Assembly: GCF_900156165.1 (NCBI RefSeq)
Contig: NZ_FTMY01000005.1
Span: 62,001-126,000 of the forward strand
Reading direction: 5' to 3'
Source: Pseudacidovorax sp. RU35E
GTDB lineage: Bacteria; Pseudomonadota; Gammaproteobacteria; Burkholderiales; Burkholderiaceae_C
Length of the DNA stretch: 64,000 nucleotides
This document shows, one piece after another, positions 1-11,001 of this stretch. Position 1 is the stretch's first letter. The number at the start of each line of letters is the position of its first letter. The notes below the pieces were generated by a model. It was not told the DNA's origin and did not search any database. It worked only from the letters and a program-made list of their open reading frames with translations. A program made the position numbers and the translations under genes.

Positions 1-1
1 C

Positions 2-505
2 GGCGCGCTGGGTGCTGCCGGGTGGGGTCAGATCGCGGAACTGAGCACGCTGCGCGCCAGCATGCTGGTGGCCGCCGTGAGCGGCACCCTGGTGATGCTG
101 GCCGTGCTGCGCTGGGTGCCCGACGGCCCGGGCGAAGACGACATGAGCCCCGCCGGCACCGACTGGGCCTTCAACCCGCCGCCCGCCAGCGCGGGCGAGG
201 ACGGCCGTGTGGTCATCACAGTCGAGTACCTGATCGACCCCGCCCGCGCCACCGCCTTCCATGCCGTGATGCAGGAGACGCGCCGCGCCCGCCTCAGCCA
301 GGGCGCCATCGCGTGGGAGCTGCTGCACGACCTGTCGGCGCCCGAACGCTACGTGGAACAGGTGGTGGATGAATCATGGACGGAGCATCTGCGGCGCTTC
401 CACCGCGCCACCGCCGCCGACTTGGCGCTGCGCGAGCGCCGGCTGGCCTTCCATCGGGGCGAGACGATGCCGGTCGTGAACCGCTACATCGTGCAGCGCG
501 GGTAA
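2..505 (+). CDS. MFS exporter, C-terminal part (cut by window edge)
   Basis: The frame is open from the first bases, so only the end of the protein is present. The visible part begins in the motif GWGQIAEL and enters the last membrane helix (MLVAAVSGTLVMLAVL). A soluble tail of about 110 residues follows, resembling the antibiotic-biosynthesis-monooxygenase-like (ABM) tail of DUF894/EntS-like major facilitator proteins. By family this is an inner-membrane exporter, but the substrate cannot be told. An internal ATG at 62 would give a separate 147-aa protein, but the reading frame and the helix run through it. The next gene converges on it from the other strand. Confidence 0.7.
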   Translation, partial: GALGAAGWGQIAELSTLRASMLVAAVSGTLVMLAVLRWVPDGPGEDDMSPAGTDWAFNPPPASAGEDGRVVITVEYLIDPARATAFHAVMQETRRARLSQGAIAWELLHDLSAPERYVEQVVDESWTEHLRRFHRATAADLALRERRLAFHRGETMPVVNRYIVQRG

Positions 506-515
506 AGGTCGCGTC

Positions 516-974
516 TCAACTGAGCGGCAGGTACATCGTCGCCTCGACCTCGATCAGCACCTCGTCGCCGGGCAGGAAGCGGTTGACCTCGACCACGGTG
601 GAGACCGGCGGCTCGCCCGGGTAGAACAGCCCGCGCACCCGGTTGAACAGCGCGTAGTCGGGCAGGCGGCGGAAGTACTGCACCAGCTTGACCACGTCAT
701 CCATGGTGCCGCCATGCTCGGCCGCCAGGTCGCGGATGCGGGCCAGCACGAACCAGCTCTGCGCCACCACGGGCGCCTCGAACACGTCCACCGACATCTG
801 GCCGGTGGCATAGCCCAGGCCGCGCAGCTCGGCCTGGGCGGCTTCGGGCAGATCCTCGTAGCGCGAGACCGCGCGACGCGTGGCCGGATCGACCGCGACC
901 ACGCCGCTCATGAAGACGAAATCGCCGACCCGGCGGGCGGCGGCATAGCGGGCCATGGGGGTGCCCATGCTCAT
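516..974 (-). CDS. RidA/YjgF family protein
   Basis: This 152-residue protein belongs to the RidA/YER057c/UK114 family, which deaminates reactive enamine/imine intermediates or has related roles. The N-terminal half carries the family pattern VGDFVFMSGVVAVDP, and the C-terminal end carries FLPGDEVLIEVEATMYLP. The start at 974 was chosen because AAGGAG lies 6-7 nt upstream and the family fold begins there. A longer frame to 1160 adds low-complexity residues unlike the family. It is somewhat longer than the usual 125-130 aa, with an inserted middle segment, so it is probably a divergent subgroup. No operon partner is evident. Confidence 0.85.
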   Translation of the reverse strand: MSMGTPMARYAAARRVGDFVFMSGVVAVDPATRRAVSRYEDLPEAAQAELRGLGYATGQMSVDVFEAPVVAQSWFVLARIRDLAAEHGGTMDDVVKLVQYFRRLPDYALFNRVRGLFYPGEPPVSTVVEVNRFLPGDEVLIEVEATMYLPLS

Positions 975-1110
975 GGAAGACTCCTTTGCGACGGCGGGCT
1001 GCGTCGGACAGCGGGCCATTGTGGCCAAGCTGCCGCGATGCACGCACGGGCCGTGCCGAAGAAGTCCTGGGCTGCTGGGCGAAGCCGCAGCAGCCCCGCC
1101 TGTCGACCGG

Positions 1111-1611
1111 TCAGCGGCTGCTGGCCACGCCCGTGCCGACGTTCCAGTCGAACACCGCATGGGCCGCGGTGTAGCGGCCGACGTCGATGTCGTGCGAGAC
1201 GGTCTGGCCAGCGCGCGTGGCCGTCACCTGGTAGCGGCCCGGGTCCAGCCGCGCCACCATGTACGGGCCGCCAGCGGTCACGTCGTTGAGCACCACCGCG
1301 CCGCTGCCGGCGTCGCGCACCGTCACCTTGACGAGCGCGCTGGTTGGCATGGGCCCCTGGCCCTTGGCATCAAACTCGAAGCTCGCGGGCCAGCGCGGCT
1401 CCACGGTCTTCATCAGCTTCGCCTCGTCGGGCGTGGCGCCACCGCTCATGTACTCGATGCCGGTCTGCGTCATCTGGATGGGCGGGTTGTAGGTGGTCGA
1501 GGCATGGGCGTTGCCCATGCCGACGGCCAGCACGGCGCCGGTGAACAGCCCGCTCAGCAGGAGCGTGCGATGGCGGGCGAAGGAGGTCAGGGCTTGTGCG
1601 GTGGTGTTCAT
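1111..1611 (-). CDS. secreted protein with carboxypeptidase-regulatory-like fold, copy 1
   Basis: This 166-aa protein has an N-terminal signal peptide: a basic start, then a hydrophobic stretch LLLSGLFTGAVLAVGMG ending at AHA. The mature part contains GIEYMSGGATPDEAKLM and a small beta-sandwich-like segment (VKVTVRDAGSGAVVLNDV ... LDPGRYQVTA) typical of carboxypeptidase regulatory-like domains. It is clearly homologous to the next gene (1676-2152). Both share WPASFEF, the GG(P/A) turn and a C-terminal HAVF(D/M)W. It is probably periplasmic, and its function is unknown. Confidence 0.7.
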   Translation of the reverse strand: MNTTAQALTSFARHRTLLLSGLFTGAVLAVGMGNAHASTTYNPPIQMTQTGIEYMSGGATPDEAKLMKTVEPRWPASFEFDAKGQGPMPTSALVKVTVRDAGSGAVVLNDVTAGGPYMVARLDPGRYQVTATRAGQTVSHDIDVGRYTAAHAVFDWNVGTGVASSR

Positions 1612-1675
1612 GGCGTTGGAGGGGCGGTATTGGCAGGCCGTGGGATTCCCCTGGCACGCAGCCAGGGGAGGTTGC

Positions 1676-2152
1676 TCAGCTGTTCATGTCCGTGCCGGCG
1701 GGCCACATGAAGACGGCATGCGCCGGGCCCTTGGCGCCGACGTCGATCTGCCGCTGCAGCGCCTTGCCGTCCAGCGAGGCCGTCACGCGGTAGACGCCCG
1801 GGGCCAGCTTGGCGGCCATGAAGGGACCGTCCGCCTTCACGTTGTGCAGCACCGTGGCGCCGGTGCGGGCGTCCTGCACCGTCACATGCACATTGGCCGC
1901 GAAGTCGGCCTTGGCGCCGTCCTTGACGGCGAACTCGAAGCTCGCGGGCCAGCGGGTCGCCGCCTGTTGCATGGCATGGGCCTCGTCGCTGCCCACGCCG
2001 CCGCTGATGTACTCGACGCCCGTGGGCGCCGTGCGCACCGGTGGCAGGGTGTCGGCGTGCGCCACGCCCATGAGCGCGCCCATGCCGAGCAGCAGTGCGA
2101 CGGCAAGGGGGCGGGCCGTACGGCGAGCGATGGAGGAGGTGAGGGTGGTCAT
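1676..2152 (-). CDS. secreted protein with carboxypeptidase-regulatory-like fold, copy 2
   Basis: This 158-aa protein has a signal peptide (PLAVALLLGMGALMGVAHA) and the same layout as its downstream neighbour at 1111-1611. Shared features are GVEYISGGVGSDEAHAM, WPASFEF, a domain VHVTVQDARTGATVLHNV and a closing segment PAHAVFMW. The two lie head to tail 64 nt apart, so they look like a tandem duplication that has since diverged. No catalytic motif is visible. A periplasmic binding or structural role is possible but unproven. Confidence 0.7.
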   Translation of the reverse strand: MTTLTSSIARRTARPLAVALLLGMGALMGVAHADTLPPVRTAPTGVEYISGGVGSDEAHAMQQAATRWPASFEFAVKDGAKADFAANVHVTVQDARTGATVLHNVKADGPFMAAKLAPGVYRVTASLDGKALQRQIDVGAKGPAHAVFMWPAGTDMNS

Positions 2153-2303
2153 GGCAATGTCCTTCCTTGGCTTTCCGTCCGCTGGATTCGCATCCCCGGC
2201 GGCGGAGCGGACGCCGTGGCGGCCGGGGCTTGGGGAGGACTTTGGGGCTGGAGGCTTAGGGGATGCTTAAAGCGCTGCGCCGCACGCAGCCAAGGTCGCG
2301 CCC

Positions 2304-2329
2304 AAAGAAAAAGCCCGGCAAGCCGGGCT
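2304..2329 (-). terminator. rho-independent terminator of gyrB
   Basis: A stem AGCCCGG/CCGGGCT (2312-2318 with 2323-2329) and a CAAG loop are followed on the minus strand by a U-rich run (complement of 2304-2312). It lies about 30 nt after the gyrB stop, as expected for the end of the dnaA-dnaN-gyrB unit. Confidence 0.85.
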
Positions 2330-2359
2330 CGTTTTCAGCTAGCACAACTGGCGCGACGC

Positions 2360-5023
<2,664 letters not shown>

Positions 5024-5075
5024 CTAGAACCCCCGCTCGGCGGGGGCAGGGGGTGCGCCACGGATCGCGAAGCGG

Positions 5076-5104
5076 ATCTGAGGAGCGCACGGCGCTCCTC
5101 AGAT
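5076..5104 (-). repeat. 13-bp perfect inverted repeat spanning the dnaN stop codon
   Basis: ATCTGAGGAGCGC (5076-5088) and GCGCTCCTCAGAT (5092-5104) pair perfectly around a 3-nt loop. The second arm contains the dnaN stop codon (5099-5101). No U-run follows, so it is not a classical terminator. A role as an mRNA 3-prime stabiliser or attenuator between dnaN and gyrB is an inference. Confidence 0.6.
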
Positions 5105-6220
5105 TCGCATCGGCATGACCACGTACTTGAAGTTCGCGTCCTCGGGAATGGTCACCAGCGCCGAGCTGTTGCCGTCCTGCAGGTCGACGCGGACCATGTC
5201 CTGGCCCATGTTGGCCAGGGCGTCGATCAGGTAGGTGACGTTGAAGCCGATCTCGATGCTGTCGCCGCCGTAGTCGATGTCCAGCTCGTCCACCGCCTCT
5301 TCCTGCTCGGCATTGTTGGAGGCGATGCGCAGCAGGCCGGGCTCGATGTTCAGCCGCACGCCCTTGAACTTGTCGCTGGTCAGGATGGCCGTGCGCTGCA
5401 GGCTGGCCAGGAGCGGCGCGCGGCCCAGCGTGACGCTGTTCTTGTGGTTCTTGGGGATCACGCGGTTGTAGTCGGGGAACTTGCCCTCGACCAGCTTGGT
5501 GACGAACTCCATGGTGCCGAAGTTGAACTTGGCCTGGTTGTTGGCGAACTGCAGCTCGATCATGGGCGGCGTGTCGCCACCGTCGGCGTCGGACAGCAGG
5601 CGCTGCAGCTCCAGCACGGTCTTGCGCGGCAGGATCACTTCCTGGCGCGGCACCTCGACGTCCAGCGTGGCGCTGGAGAAGGCCAGGCGGTGGCCGTCGG
5701 TGGCCACCAGCGAGAGCTGCTTGCCCTCGGCCACGAACAGGATGCCGTTGAGGTAGTAGCGGATGTCGTGCACCGCCATCGCAAACGACACCTGCGACAG
5801 CAGCGCCTTCAGGGTGCGCTGCGGCACGCTGAAGGCCGGGCCGAAGCTGGCGGCTTCCTGCACCAGCGGAAAGTCCTCGGCCGGCAGGGTCTGCAGCGTG
5901 AAGCGGCTCTTGCCGCCCTTGAGCACCAGCTTGTTCTGGCTCGATTCCAGGCTCACGGTCTGGTCGGCCGGCATGGTGCGCAGGATGTCGATCAGCTTGC
6001 GTGCGCCCACGGTGGTGGTGAAGGCGCCATCGTCGCCGCCGAGCTCGGCGGTGGTGCGGATCTGGATCTCCAGGTCGCTGGTGGTCAGCTGCAATTGGCC
6101 GCCGGCCTTGCGGATCAGCACGTTGGCCAGGATGGGCAGCGTGTGGCGACGCTCGACGATGCCTGCCACCGACTGCAGGGCTGCCAGAACCTGGTCTTGG
6201 GGTGCCTTCAGAACAATCAT
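5099..6220 (-). CDS. dnaN: DNA polymerase III sliding clamp (beta subunit)
   Basis: This 373-aa beta clamp encircles DNA and tethers polymerase III and other repair and replication factors. The three-domain clamp fold is recognisable from IVERRHTLPILANVLI near residue 25, FPDYNRVIPK in the middle domain, and the end EDANFKYVVMPMRI, the classic beta-clamp C-terminus. Length matches the family (366-375 aa). It sits between dnaA (89 nt upstream) and gyrB, the usual order at bacterial origins, and is probably cotranscribed with both. Confidence 0.98.
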   Translation of the reverse strand: MIVLKAPQDQVLAALQSVAGIVERRHTLPILANVLIRKAGGQLQLTTSDLEIQIRTTAELGGDDGAFTTTVGARKLIDILRTMPADQTVSLESSQNKLVLKGGKSRFTLQTLPAEDFPLVQEAASFGPAFSVPQRTLKALLSQVSFAMAVHDIRYYLNGILFVAEGKQLSLVATDGHRLAFSSATLDVEVPRQEVILPRKTVLELQRLLSDADGGDTPPMIELQFANNQAKFNFGTMEFVTKLVEGKFPDYNRVIPKNHKNSVTLGRAPLLASLQRTAILTSDKFKGVRLNIEPGLLRIASNNAEQEEAVDELDIDYGGDSIEIGFNVTYLIDALANMGQDMVRVDLQDGNSSALVTIPEDANFKYVVMPMRI

Positions 6221-6309
6221 GTACGTCCTCTACTCTTCGTCCTCGATCTTCCCGGGCGCGGGCCCGGATGCCGGCGCATTGTCTGCGCGCCTTTTTTCGG
6301 TGGAGATGC

Positions 6310-7731
6310 TCATCCCTTGAGCGTCTGCTCCAGCACGTGCAGCTGCTGGTTCAGCTCGGTGAGCTGCTGGCGCTCGCCGGAAATCTTGCGCACGGCGTGC
6401 AGCACGGTGGTGTGGTCGCGGCCGCCGAACAGCTCGCCGATCTCTGGCAGGCTCTTCTGCGTCAGCTCCTTGGCCAGGTACATCGCGATCTGGCGCGGCC
6501 GCGCGATGCTGGCCGGGCGCTTCTTGCTGTACATGTCGGCGACCTTGATCTTGTAGTAGTCGGCAACGGTCTTCTGGATGTTCTCCACGCTGATCTGCCG
6601 GTTCTGGATCGACAGCAGGTCGCGCAGCGCCTCGCGCGCGAGCTGGATGGAGACTTCCTTCTGGTTGAAGCGCGAATAGGCCAGGATCTTGCGCAGCGCG
6701 CCTTCGAGCTCGCGCACGTTGGAGCGCACGTTCTTGGCAACGAAGAAGGCTACTTCCTCCGGCATCTCGGCGCTCTCGGCGACGGCCTTGTTGATCAGGA
6801 TTGCCACGCGCATCTCGAGCTCGGGCGGCTCGATGGCGACCGTCAGGCCCGAGTCGAAGCGCGACACCAGGCGCTCGTGGATGTCGGTCAGACCCTTGGG
6901 ATAGGTGTCGCTCGTCATCACGATGTGCGACTTCTTCGCCAGCAGCGCCTCGAAGGCGTTGAAGAACTCCTCCTGCGTGCGGTCCTTGTTGGCGAAGAAC
7001 TGCACGTCGTCGATCAGCAGCAGGTCGAGCGAGTGGTAGCGCTCCTTGAACTCGTCGAAGGTCTTGCGCTGGTAGGCCTTGACCACGTCCGACACGAACT
7101 GCTCGGCGTGCAGATAGAGGATCTTGGCGTCGGGCTTGTCGGCCAGCAGCTTGTTGCCCACGGCATGCATCAGGTGGGTCTTGCCCAGGCCGACGCCGCC
7201 ATAGATAAACAGCGGGTTGTACAGGTGGCCCGGCGTGCCGGCCACGTGCATCGCCGCAGCGCGTGCCATGCGGTTGGCGGAGCCCTCGACCAGGCTGTCG
7301 AAGGTCAGCTGCGGGTTGAGACGATTCTTGAAAGCGCCGGCGGGCTCGTCAGGGGCGCTGCCACCCATGCCGGACATGCCCATGGGGCCATCGCCGGGGC
7401 GCAGCGGCTCGGGTTCGGAGATGGACGAGGGCACGGCCTGCACAGTCACGGGCTGGCGAACCGGGATCTCGCGTGGCGCCAGGGCGAGTTCGACCGCCAC
7501 CGGCTGGCCCGACAACCGCTCGGCCATGTCGGCGATGCGGGCGGCGTACTGGGCACGGATCCAGTCGAGCTTGAAGCGATTGGCGACGAAGATCGTCATT
7601 CGCGTCAGGTCGTCGGTCACCTGCGCGGTCAGCGGCTTGATCCAGGTGTTGAATTGCTGCTCGGACAGCTCTTGCGCGAGCTGGTCGACACAGGCCTGCC
7701 AGAGGCTGGCACCGACCCCTTCACTCGACAT
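6310..7731 (-). CDS. dnaA: chromosomal replication initiator DnaA
   Basis: This 473-aa AAA+ initiator binds DnaA boxes and opens the origin. Domain I is residues 1-80 ([21 protein letters not shown]) and a Gly/Pro/Met-rich linker (domain II) runs to about residue 135. The AAA+ domain III has Walker A GGVGLGKT at 178-185 and Walker [10 protein letters not shown]. Domain IV ends with the DnaA-box recognition signature [11 protein letters not shown]. It is transcribed away from the origin gap, with dnaN and gyrB downstream. The upstream gap carries TTATCCACA, which fits both initiation and autoregulation. Confidence 0.98.
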   Translation of the reverse strand: MSSEGVGASLWQACVDQLAQELSEQQFNTWIKPLTAQVTDDLTRMTIFVANRFKLDWIRAQYAARIADMAERLSGQPVAVELALAPREIPVRQPVTVQAVPSSISEPEPLRPGDGPMGMSGMGGSAPDEPAGAFKNRLNPQLTFDSLVEGSANRMARAAAMHVAGTPGHLYNPLFIYGGVGLGKTHLMHAVGNKLLADKPDAKILYLHAEQFVSDVVKAYQRKTFDEFKERYHSLDLLLIDDVQFFANKDRTQEEFFNAFEALLAKKSHIVMTSDTYPKGLTDIHERLVSRFDSGLTVAIEPPELEMRVAILINKAVAESAEMPEEVAFFVAKNVRSNVRELEGALRKILAYSRFNQKEVSIQLAREALRDLLSIQNRQISVENIQKTVADYYKIKVADMYSKKRPASIARPRQIAMYLAKELTQKSLPEIGELFGGRDHTTVLHAVRKISGERQQLTELNQQLHVLEQTLKG

Positions 7732-8092
7732 GGTGGCTGCGCTGACCGGATGGCCGCTGGGGGTTCATCGGCGCGTCTGTCTGTTGTGGATAGTTGCGAA
7801 CGGAAAGCACGCGCGATTCTAACTTGTCAAAAACTTATCCACACCCCTTGACGTCCGGTGGCAATGCTGGCTGACAGGCCGCCGGATTGCTGTAGGCGCG
7901 GATGTCTGCGATAATTTCGGGTTCCCTTTTGCACCGGGCGGCTCAGGCGCGCGTGGTGCAGGGGTAGCCGGGGCCCGGCCGCGGACCTGGATGCAGCATT
8001 GCGAAGGCGTGTGCCTTCTCGCCGCAGCCCAGGGACCGACTCCACATCACAAGACGGGCCTGTCGATCAGCACTCTTGCAGGAACCCTCGTC
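7732..8092. other. probable chromosomal origin (oriC) between dnaA and rpmH
   Basis: This 361-bp gene-free gap lies between the divergent dnaA and rpmH. It contains a perfect DnaA box TTATCCACA at 7835-7843 and a one-mismatch box TGTGGATAG at 7785-7793. A locally A/T-richer stretch runs around 7815-7840. A further variant box TTGTCCACA lies at 8352-8360, beyond rpmH. Few boxes are readable, so the full origin may include more degenerate sites. The assignment rests on gene context and these boxes. Confidence 0.7.
7887..7915 (+). promoter_or_regulatory. sigma-70 promoter for rpmH operon
   Basis: TTGCTG (7887-7892) and GATAAT (7910-7915) are separated by exactly 17 nt. They lie about 180 nt upstream of rpmH on the plus strand. 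Closeness to consensus suits a strongly expressed ribosomal-protein gene. Confidence 0.75.
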
Positions 8093-8227
8093 ATGAAACG
8101 CACCTACCAACCGTCCAAGATCCGCCGCGCCCGTACCCACGGCTTTCTGGTCCGCATGAAGACCCGTGGCGGCCGCGCCGTCATCAACGCCCGCCGCGCC
8201 AAGGGCCGCAAGCGTCTGGCCGTCTGA
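8093..8227 (+). CDS. rpmH: 50S ribosomal protein L34
   Basis: This 44-residue, very basic protein of the large ribosomal subunit begins [12 protein letters not shown] and ends GRKRLAV, matching L34 throughout. AGGAA at 8080-8084 serves as ribosome-binding site. It is the first gene of the classic rpmH-rnpA-yidD-yidC-mnmE cluster pointing away from the origin. Confidence 0.98.
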   Translation: MKRTYQPSKIRRARTHGFLVRMKTRGGRAVINARRAKGRKRLAV

Positions 8228-8424
8228 TCGGTGACGTGGTGGGCAGGCCCGCCTCTGGCGATGCCGCGGTTTTCGCCGGCACGCGCCGGGGCGGGTTTTG
8301 GCCGACTGGCGTCGCGGGTCTTTGCCGCCGCCGACGGCCGTTGCCAACCGATTGTCCACAGCGCTTGAACCTCGTTCCCCGCGCTTTGGAGCAGCCCCTT
8401 TCAGAGCCTCTCCCGCCCGCCGCC

Positions 8425-8850
8425 GTGCAGACGCCGGCGGCGTTGCTGCGGCTGCGCAACCGAGACCAGTTCCAGGCCGGCATGGGCGGTGAGACCGTCG
8501 CCCGCACGCCGCACTTTGCGCTGCACCGACGGGCTTTGCCCTTGCCGCCCGTCCCCGTCGCGGAGGGTGAGGATGCGCCCATCCCGCTGTTCCGCCCCAC
8601 AGGCGTGTGGCTGGGCGCGATGGTGCCCAAGCGTTGGGCGCGCCGTGCGGTCACCCGCAATGCCATCCGCCGCCAGATCTACGCCGTGGGCCTGTGCCTC
8701 GAAGGCCAGTCCCCCGCCGCGTACGTGGTGCGTCTGCGTACGGCCTTCGACCGCCGTCAGTTCGTCAGCGCCACATCCGATGCCTTGCGCCGCGCGGTGC
8801 GCGCGGAGCTCGAGCAGCTGTTCGCCCGTGCGCGTCGAACGGCTGCCTGA
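8425..8850 (+). CDS. rnpA: ribonuclease P protein component
   Basis: This small basic protein assists the RNase P RNA in maturing tRNA 5-prime ends. The family core LRLRNRDQFQ ... RTPHFALHRR and the RNP-like motif RRAVTRNAIRRQIY are present. The start is uncertain because no ATG precedes the conserved N-terminus. GTG at 8425 (141 aa) or TTG at 8443 are the sensible choices. The frame continues further upstream through rpmH, but that part is unlike the family. It lies between rpmH and yidD. Confidence 0.88.
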   Translation: MQTPAALLRLRNRDQFQAGMGGETVARTPHFALHRRALPLPPVPVAEGEDAPIPLFRPTGVWLGAMVPKRWARRAVTRNAIRRQIYAVGLCLEGQSPAAYVVRLRTAFDRRQFVSATSDALRRAVRAELEQLFARARRTAA

Positions 8851-8865
8851 TCACGACCGTCGCCG

Positions 8866-9126
8866 ATGCAGCGTCTTCTGATTGCCATCGTCCGCGCCTA
8901 CCGTCTGCTGCTCAGCCCCTGGCTGGGTGGCGCCTGCCGCTTTTCGCCCACCTGCTCCGTCTACGCCATCGAGGCGCTGCAGACGCACGGCGCGGCGCAG
9001 GGCAGCTACCTCACGCTGAGGCGCCTGGCCCGCTGCCATCCCTGGTGTGCGGGTGGGCACGACCCCGTGCCGCCTGCGGCCGGGGCCGGGCTGTTCACCT
9101 CTCTCGACAAGAAGTCCTCTTCATGA
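8866..9126 (+). CDS. yidD: membrane protein insertion efficiency factor YidD
   Basis: This 86-residue protein has the YidD pattern: an amphipathic N-terminus RLLIAIVRAYRLLLSPWLG, then CRFSPTCSVYAIEAL and LRRLARCHPW. It is thought to help YidC-dependent membrane insertion. Its stop overlaps the yidC start (ATGA at 9123-9126), so the two are translationally coupled. Length is close to the family norm of 70-90 aa. Confidence 0.95.
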   Translation: MQRLLIAIVRAYRLLLSPWLGGACRFSPTCSVYAIEALQTHGAAQGSYLTLRRLARCHPWCAGGHDPVPPAAGAGLFTSLDKKSSS

Positions 9127-10883
9127 ACGACATTCGCCGCACCATCCTCTGGGTGATCTTCGGTTTCTCGCTGGTGATGCTGTGGGACCAGTGGCAGGTC
9201 CACAACGGCCGCACGCCGACCTTCCTGCCCTCGACCAAGCCGGCCGTCACCGCCCAGGCGCCGACGCCCGCCCCGGGCGCATCGGCTCCGGCGGCCTCTG
9301 CTGCGGGCCTGCCCGCAGCGTCGGGCGGCAGCGCGGCTGCCACGCCGACGGCCTCGTCCACATCCGTGCCGGCCGAGCGCGTGCAGATCGAAACCGACGT
9401 GTTCAAGGCGGCCATCGACCCGCAGGGCGGCACGTTGGCCAAGCTGGAACTGCTGCAGTACATGCAGGAGACCTCGCATGGCGGCCTGATGCCGATGGTG
9501 CGCCGCCTGCTCAACATGCCAGCGCTCCCGGTCGTTGAAGAGCCGGTCGTGCTGATGGACGACGGCCCGGCCAACCGCTACCTTGCGCAGACCGGCCTGC
9601 TGAACCCGGCCGGCGGCGGCACGATGTTCCCCAACCACCTGAGCCTGATGGCGACCAAGCCGGGCCCCTACCGGCTGGCCGATGGTCAGGACACGCTGGA
9701 GGTGAGCTTCGAATCGCAGCCCGCCGGCGGCCTCAAGTACGTCAAGACCTATGTCTTCAAGCGGGGCGATTACGCCATCCATGTGCGCCACCAGGTGGTG
9801 AACGTGGGCGACCAGCCGCGCGATCCTCAGCTGTATCTGCAACTGCTGCGCCACGGCGTCGAAGCGCACGGCAGCATGCTGGGCACCAGCACCTTCACCG
9901 GTCCGGCCGCTTACACCGAAGAGAAGAAGTTCCACAAGATCGCCTTCGCCGACATCGCCAAGAGCAAGGCCGAGATCCCGCCCGCGTCCGAGACCGGGTG
10001 GGTTGCGATGGTGCAGCACTACTTTGCAGCGGCCTGGCTGGTGGAGCCCACGCACAGCGCCGGCCTCAAGCGCGAGTTCCGCGTGCAGGGCCCGGACGCG
10101 CTCGGCCCCAACCTGTACGCCGTGGCCATGGTGGCCAACCTGCCGACCGTCGCGCCGGGCGCCACGCAGACCGTGGACACGGTGCTCTTTGCCGGCCCCG
10201 AGGAAGAGAAGAAGCTCGAAGCCCTCGCTCCCGGCCTGGACCTGGTGAAGGACTACGGCATCTTCGCCATCATCTCCAAGCCGCTCTATTGGCTGCTCGA
10301 CCAGCTGCACAAGCTGCTGGGCAACTGGGGCTGGTCGATCGTGGCGCTGGTGGTGCTGCTCAAGGCCGCCTTCTTCTGGCTCAACGCCAAGGCCTACGGC
10401 AGCATGGCCAAGATGAAGGCCATCAACCCGCGCATCATGGAGATGCGCGAGCGCCTCAAGGACAAGCCGCAGGAGATGCAGCAGGAGATGATGCGCATCT
10501 ATCGCGAGGAGAAGGTCAACCCGCTGGGCGGCTGCTTCCCGATCGTGATCCAGATCCCTGTGTTCATCGCGCTTTACTGGGTGCTGCTGTCGTCGGTGGA
10601 AATGCGCCACGCGCCCTGGATCCTGTGGATCCGCGACCTGTCGGCGCCCGATCCCTGGTTCATCCTGCCGCTGGTCATGACCGGCACCACGCTGCTGCAG
10701 ACTTGGCTCAACCCCACGCCGCCGGACCCGATGCAGGCCAAGCTGATGTGGATCATGCCGCTGGCCTTCAGCGTGATGTTCTTCTTCTTCCCGGCCGGCC
10801 TGGTGCTGTACTGGATCACGAACAACATCCTGTCCATTGCGCAGCAGTACGTGATCAACCGACGCCTGGGCGTCACCAAGTAA
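9123..10883 (+). CDS. yidC: membrane protein insertase YidC
   Basis: This 586-aa inner-membrane insertase has a first membrane helix at about residues 7-24 (ILWVIFGFSLVMLW). An Ala/Pro-rich linker follows, then the large periplasmic domain (ETDVFKAAIDPQGGTLAKLEL). The conserved C-terminal insertase region includes GNWGWSIVALVVLLKAAFFWL, NPLGGCFPIVIQIPVFIALYW and LVLYWITNNILSIAQQY. The start at 9123 is fixed by the 4-nt overlap with yidD and the typical MNDIRRTIL beginning. It acts with Sec or alone to insert membrane proteins. Confidence 0.98.
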   Translation: MNDIRRTILWVIFGFSLVMLWDQWQVHNGRTPTFLPSTKPAVTAQAPTPAPGASAPAASAAGLPAASGGSAAATPTASSTSVPAERVQIETDVFKAAIDPQGGTLAKLELLQYMQETSHGGLMPMVRRLLNMPALPVVEEPVVLMDDGPANRYLAQTGLLNPAGGGTMFPNHLSLMATKPGPYRLADGQDTLEVSFESQPAGGLKYVKTYVFKRGDYAIHVRHQVVNVGDQPRDPQLYLQLLRHGVEAHGSMLGTSTFTGPAAYTEEKKFHKIAFADIAKSKAEIPPASETGWVAMVQHYFAAAWLVEPTHSAGLKREFRVQGPDALGPNLYAVAMVANLPTVAPGATQTVDTVLFAGPEEEKKLEALAPGLDLVKDYGIFAIISKPLYWLLDQLHKLLGNWGWSIVALVVLLKAAFFWLNAKAYGSMAKMKAINPRIMEMRERLKDKPQEMQQEMMRIYREEKVNPLGGCFPIVIQIPVFIALYWVLLSSVEMRHAPWILWIRDLSAPDPWFILPLVMTGTTLLQTWLNPTPPDPMQAKLMWIMPLAFSVMFFFFPAGLVLYWITNNILSIAQQYVINRRLGVTK

Positions 10884-10908
10884 GCGGGGCGCTCGCGCTC
10901 CTTGCCGC

Positions 10909-10928
10909 AGGCCGCCTCCGGGCGGCCT
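10909..10928 (+). terminator. hairpin between yidC and mnmE
   Basis: A perfect 8-bp stem AGGCCGCC/GGCGGCCT with a 4-nt TCCG loop lies 25 nt after yidC. Only a weak T-containing tail (GTTCGTTT) follows, so termination may be partial. Confidence 0.5.
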
Positions 10929-11001
10929 GTTCGTTTGGGCCTCCCCTGTGCGTCTGCCGCCGGGCTGATCGACCCGGGCCAATGCTGAAAGAATCACCGT
11001 C

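Noticed and set aside
975-1160. N-terminal extension of the RidA protein
   Set aside because: The extra residues are low-complexity and the ribosome-binding site lies next to the inner ATG at 974.
8228-8424. Possible gene between rpmH and rnpA
   Set aside because: The frame is only the upstream extension of rnpA. It has no own start or family match.
8607-9122. A much longer YidC starting upstream of 9123
   Set aside because: The upstream residues read through rnpA and yidD in another frame. The ATGA overlap and the typical MNDIRRTIL beginning fix the start at 9123.
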